Assembly (NCBI GenBank): GCA_022826885.1
Contig: JAJDUB010000067.1
Span: 1 to 32,032 of the forward strand
Source of the DNA: Gammaproteobacteria bacterium
Lineage (GTDB): Bacteria; Pseudomonadota; Gammaproteobacteria; Eutrophobiales; Eutrophobiaceae
Direction of reading: 5' to 3'
Length of the DNA stretch: 32,032 nt
Below the pieces are notes generated by a model. The model had not been told where the DNA came from. It saw only the letters and a program-made list of their open reading frames with translations, and did no database searches. Positions 29,967-32,032 of the stretch are shown in pieces. Position 1 is the stretch's first letter. Each line of letters begins with the position of its first letter. Position numbers and translations under genes: made by a program.

Positions 29967-32032
29967 ATGCATCCAGTCAAAACAGGCAACGTCGCGTTGT
30001 CCGCCATCATTACCTGTTCCATGCTGCTTGCCGCGCCGTCTGCTGGCGCGCAGTTGCTCGAAGAGGTAATCGTTACCGCGCAGAAACGTGAGCAGAGTAT
30101 GCAGGATGTGGGCATAGCCGTGACCGCGTTCAGTGGCGATACACTCAAGGATCTGAACTTTACCAATACGGTCGATATTACCCAGCAAGTGCCTTCGATG
30201 CAGTTGTTTACCTTCACGCCTGCGTTGACCATCCTGAACGTTCGCGGGATCTCCCAGAGTAATTTCCAGGATAACCTGGAAGCGCCTATTGCTGCTTACA
30301 TCGATGAGGCCTATATCTCCAGTATGAACATGGTGGGTCAGCAGATGTTCGACATGGAACGCGTGGAGGTATTGCGCGGCCCACAGGGCACCTTATTCGG
30401 ACGTAACGCCACCGGAGGGGTGGTGCAATACGTGACCCGGGGCGCTACGGACGAAGAGTTCAATGGTTATATCGAGGCCTCCTATTCGGAATACGATCGC
30501 AAGACTGTGGAAGCGGCGTTCGGTGGGGCGCTGGGCAGCAACGTACGCGGCCGTATTGCCGGACGCTGGGAAAAAGGCGATGGCTACGTTGAATCGCTTG
30601 GCGAGCCGGTGGACTTCGATGCTATGGGCATCCCCCAGGTTCCGACAGGCGCGCCTGCTCCCAGGGATTCGCACGGAGCGAACGGCTTCGTGTTGCGCGC
30701 TTCCCTGCAGGTCGATTTCAGTGAGCAGTTGCTCGGTGATTTCCGGGTGACCTACCTTGAAGACAATGACGTGCCGACCGGCACTTATACCTGGACTCCA
30801 GCCGAGGCTGATTTCGCGAACGGAACCGGGTTCGGTATCCCCCTGGCGCCACCCAGCAACCCGGTCACCGGTGAGGTCAGCAGCGACCCGCGCAGCCATT
30901 ACTCGGACTATGAAGGGTATATGAACCGTGACGGCTGGAATGCGACCGGCAAGTTCACGTGGGACGTAAGTGACAGTATGACGGTGGAGTCAATTACCAA
31001 CTACCAGACTTTTGACAAGTTTTATACCGAGGATGCGGATGCAACGCCGATCGCGACGATCCATTTTCCGTTTGATCCTGCCGCCGACTTCGAATCCTGG
31101 AGCCAGGAACTGCGTATCTCGGGGGAAACCGATCGTGCGCGCTGGACCGTCGGGGGCTTTTATTTCGACCAGGAGATGGATAACAGTGTATTCGTCAGCG
31201 GCGTGATCCTGACCAATCACCCTACGGGCGAAATCCAGGCTGACTATCAGCTTGATTCGGAGAACTGGTCGATCTTCGGCCAGGCCGAGTTTGACCTGAC
31301 TGAGCAACTGACATTCATCGCCGGCGTGCGCTGGTCCGAAGACGACAAGAGCATCGATTACACCACCACGTATACCAACGTTGACCCGGCCGGGTATCAA
31401 ATTATGGCGGACTACTGTGCCTGCGGCGTACCCGCGTCTGTTTTCGAGGCCGGGCCGTTTGTTACCTATAATTCAACCAGTAACCCGTATGCGGCTACAG
31501 GTGACCCGGGCAATACCCTCAACTACAACGACTGGGCCGCGCGCTTCCAGCTTGATTACCGCCCCAATGACGATACCCTGCTGTTTGCATCGGTCAACCG
31601 CGGCATCAAGGGCGGCAACTGGGTGGTGGCCACGTTGCCGGATGCGGATGGCAAACTGCGGCATGAAGAGGAAGTATTATGGTCTTATGAAGTGGGCGGC
31701 AAATTTACCGTCTTCAACGGCAGCGCACGCCTGAACGCCACCGCGTTTTACTATGACTATAGTGACTACCAGGTGTTCTCTTTGATTAACCTGGCGCCGG
31801 ACGTGCTGAATTCCGACGCCACTGCCTATGGCGGCGAGGTCGAACTGGCCCTGTCGCCGGCTGAGAACTGGGATTTCAATTTCGGCGTAGCCCTGCTGTC
31901 CAGCAAGGTGGACGAGACGCCAACAGTGCTTGACCCGGAATTCAGGGTTGAGGGCGATCTGCCGCAAGCGCCGGAGATCAGTTTCAATTTCCTCGGCCGG
32001 CATACCTGGCAGGTGGCCGGCGGCTCCATGGC
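29967..32032 (+). CDS. TonB-dependent receptor (runs off window)
   Basis: An open frame starts with ATG at 29967, with GGGAGG ending 8 bases upstream, and stays open to the end of the window (688 codons). It has a signal peptide (MHPVKTGNVALSAIITCSMLLAAPSAGAQ), then LLEEVIVTAQKREQSMQDVGIAVTAF, the TonB-box and plug start. The plug contains VLRGPQGTLFGRNATGGVVQYVT, a typical end-of-plug motif. The barrel continues to LPQAPEISFNFLGRHTW near the edge, so about 100 or fewer residues are missing. It would import a substrate over the outer membrane. It diverges from the E1 alpha gene, with candidate GntR operators between. An ATG at 29960 in another frame is not used. Confidence 0.93.
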   Translation, partial: MHPVKTGNVALSAIITCSMLLAAPSAGAQLLEEVIVTAQKREQSMQDVGIAVTAFSGDTLKDLNFTNTVDITQQVPSMQLFTFTPALTILNVRGISQSNFQDNLEAPIAAYIDEAYISSMNMVGQQMFDMERVEVLRGPQGTLFGRNATGGVVQYVTRGATDEEFNGYIEASYSEYDRKTVEAAFGGALGSNVRGRIAGRWEKGDGYVESLGEPVDFDAMGIPQVPTGAPAPRDSHGANGFVLRASLQVDFSEQLLGDFRVTYLEDNDVPTGTYTWTPAEADFANGTGFGIPLAPPSNPVTGEVSSDPRSHYSDYEGYMNRDGWNATGKFTWDVSDSMTVESITNYQTFDKFYTEDADATPIATIHFPFDPAADFESWSQELRISGETDRARWTVGGFYFDQEMDNSVFVSGVILTNHPTGEIQADYQLDSENWSIFGQAEFDLTEQLTFIAGVRWSEDDKSIDYTTTYTNVDPAGYQIMADYCACGVPASVFEAGPFVTYNSTSNPYAATGDPGNTLNYNDWAARFQLDYRPNDDTLLFASVNRGIKGGNWVVATLPDADGKLRHEEEVLWSYEVGGKFTVFNGSARLNATAFYYDYSDYQVFSLINLAPDVLNSDATAYGGEVELALSPAENWDFNFGVALLSSKVDETPTVLDPEFRVEGDLPQAPEISFNFLGRHTWQVAGGSM

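Overview
The window looks like a chromosomal segment of a GC-rich, aerobic Gram-negative bacterium, most likely a gammaproteobacterium of aquatic or soil origin. It has three TonB-dependent receptors with EE[IVL]IVT[AG] plug starts, a twin-arginine flavoprotein, predicted lipoproteins, a PQQ-type sugar dehydrogenase and short palindromes of the REP type. The lineage is inferred from gene content only. There are no rRNA, tRNA, CRISPR or phage genes and no transposase. No stretch above 300 bases lacks a gene. The longest gaps (11647-11871, 21066-21289, 18543-18743, 7668-7856) hold promoters, candidate operators, a terminator or repeats.

Layout. (1) 1-1251: start of a TonB receptor (minus) divergent from a PQQ-type sugar dehydrogenase (plus). 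(2) 1291-11646: nine minus-strand genes, read from the right: class III aminotransferase, MFS transporter, zinc alcohol dehydrogenase, PhzS-like FAD monooxygenase, NicX-like ring-cleaving dioxygenase, three-subunit molybdenum hydroxylase (FAD, 2Fe-2S and Mo subunits) and a MoaD/ThiS-like protein. An aldehyde dehydrogenase and a GntR/FCD regulator diverge from them (11872-14049). (3) 14053-14663: TfoX-N domain protein and a small membrane protein. (4) 14683-21065: spermidine-dehydrogenase-like Tat flavoenzyme and an arylsulfotransferase (minus), divergent from a TonB receptor (plus). (5) 21290-24989: fused membrane/spermidine-synthase-like protein and a VOC protein. (6) 24992-32032: a minus-strand run of E1 alpha, E1 beta, free lipoyl domain, exported methyltransferase and FGly arylsulfatase, divergent from a third TonB receptor that runs off the end.

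How the parts may work together. Three divergent intergenic regions (11647-11871, 18543-18743, 29818-29966) each carry an inverted pair of an 11-base site, TTGTTGTACAA. It fits the TNGTNNNACNA consensus of FadR-type GntR regulators, and the window encodes one FCD-type GntR protein. All six flanking genes carry the site in the same orientation upstream of their start. This suggests one regulon joining receptors, sulfate-ester enzymes, oxidoreductases and a ring-cleavage pathway. My working model is a catabolic island that imports a (possibly sulfated) N-heteroaromatic or aromatic amine-type compound and breaks it down by Mo-dependent hydroxylation, flavin-dependent hydroxylation and NicX-type cleavage. 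The substrate is not visible in the sequence, and the regulon is a prediction.
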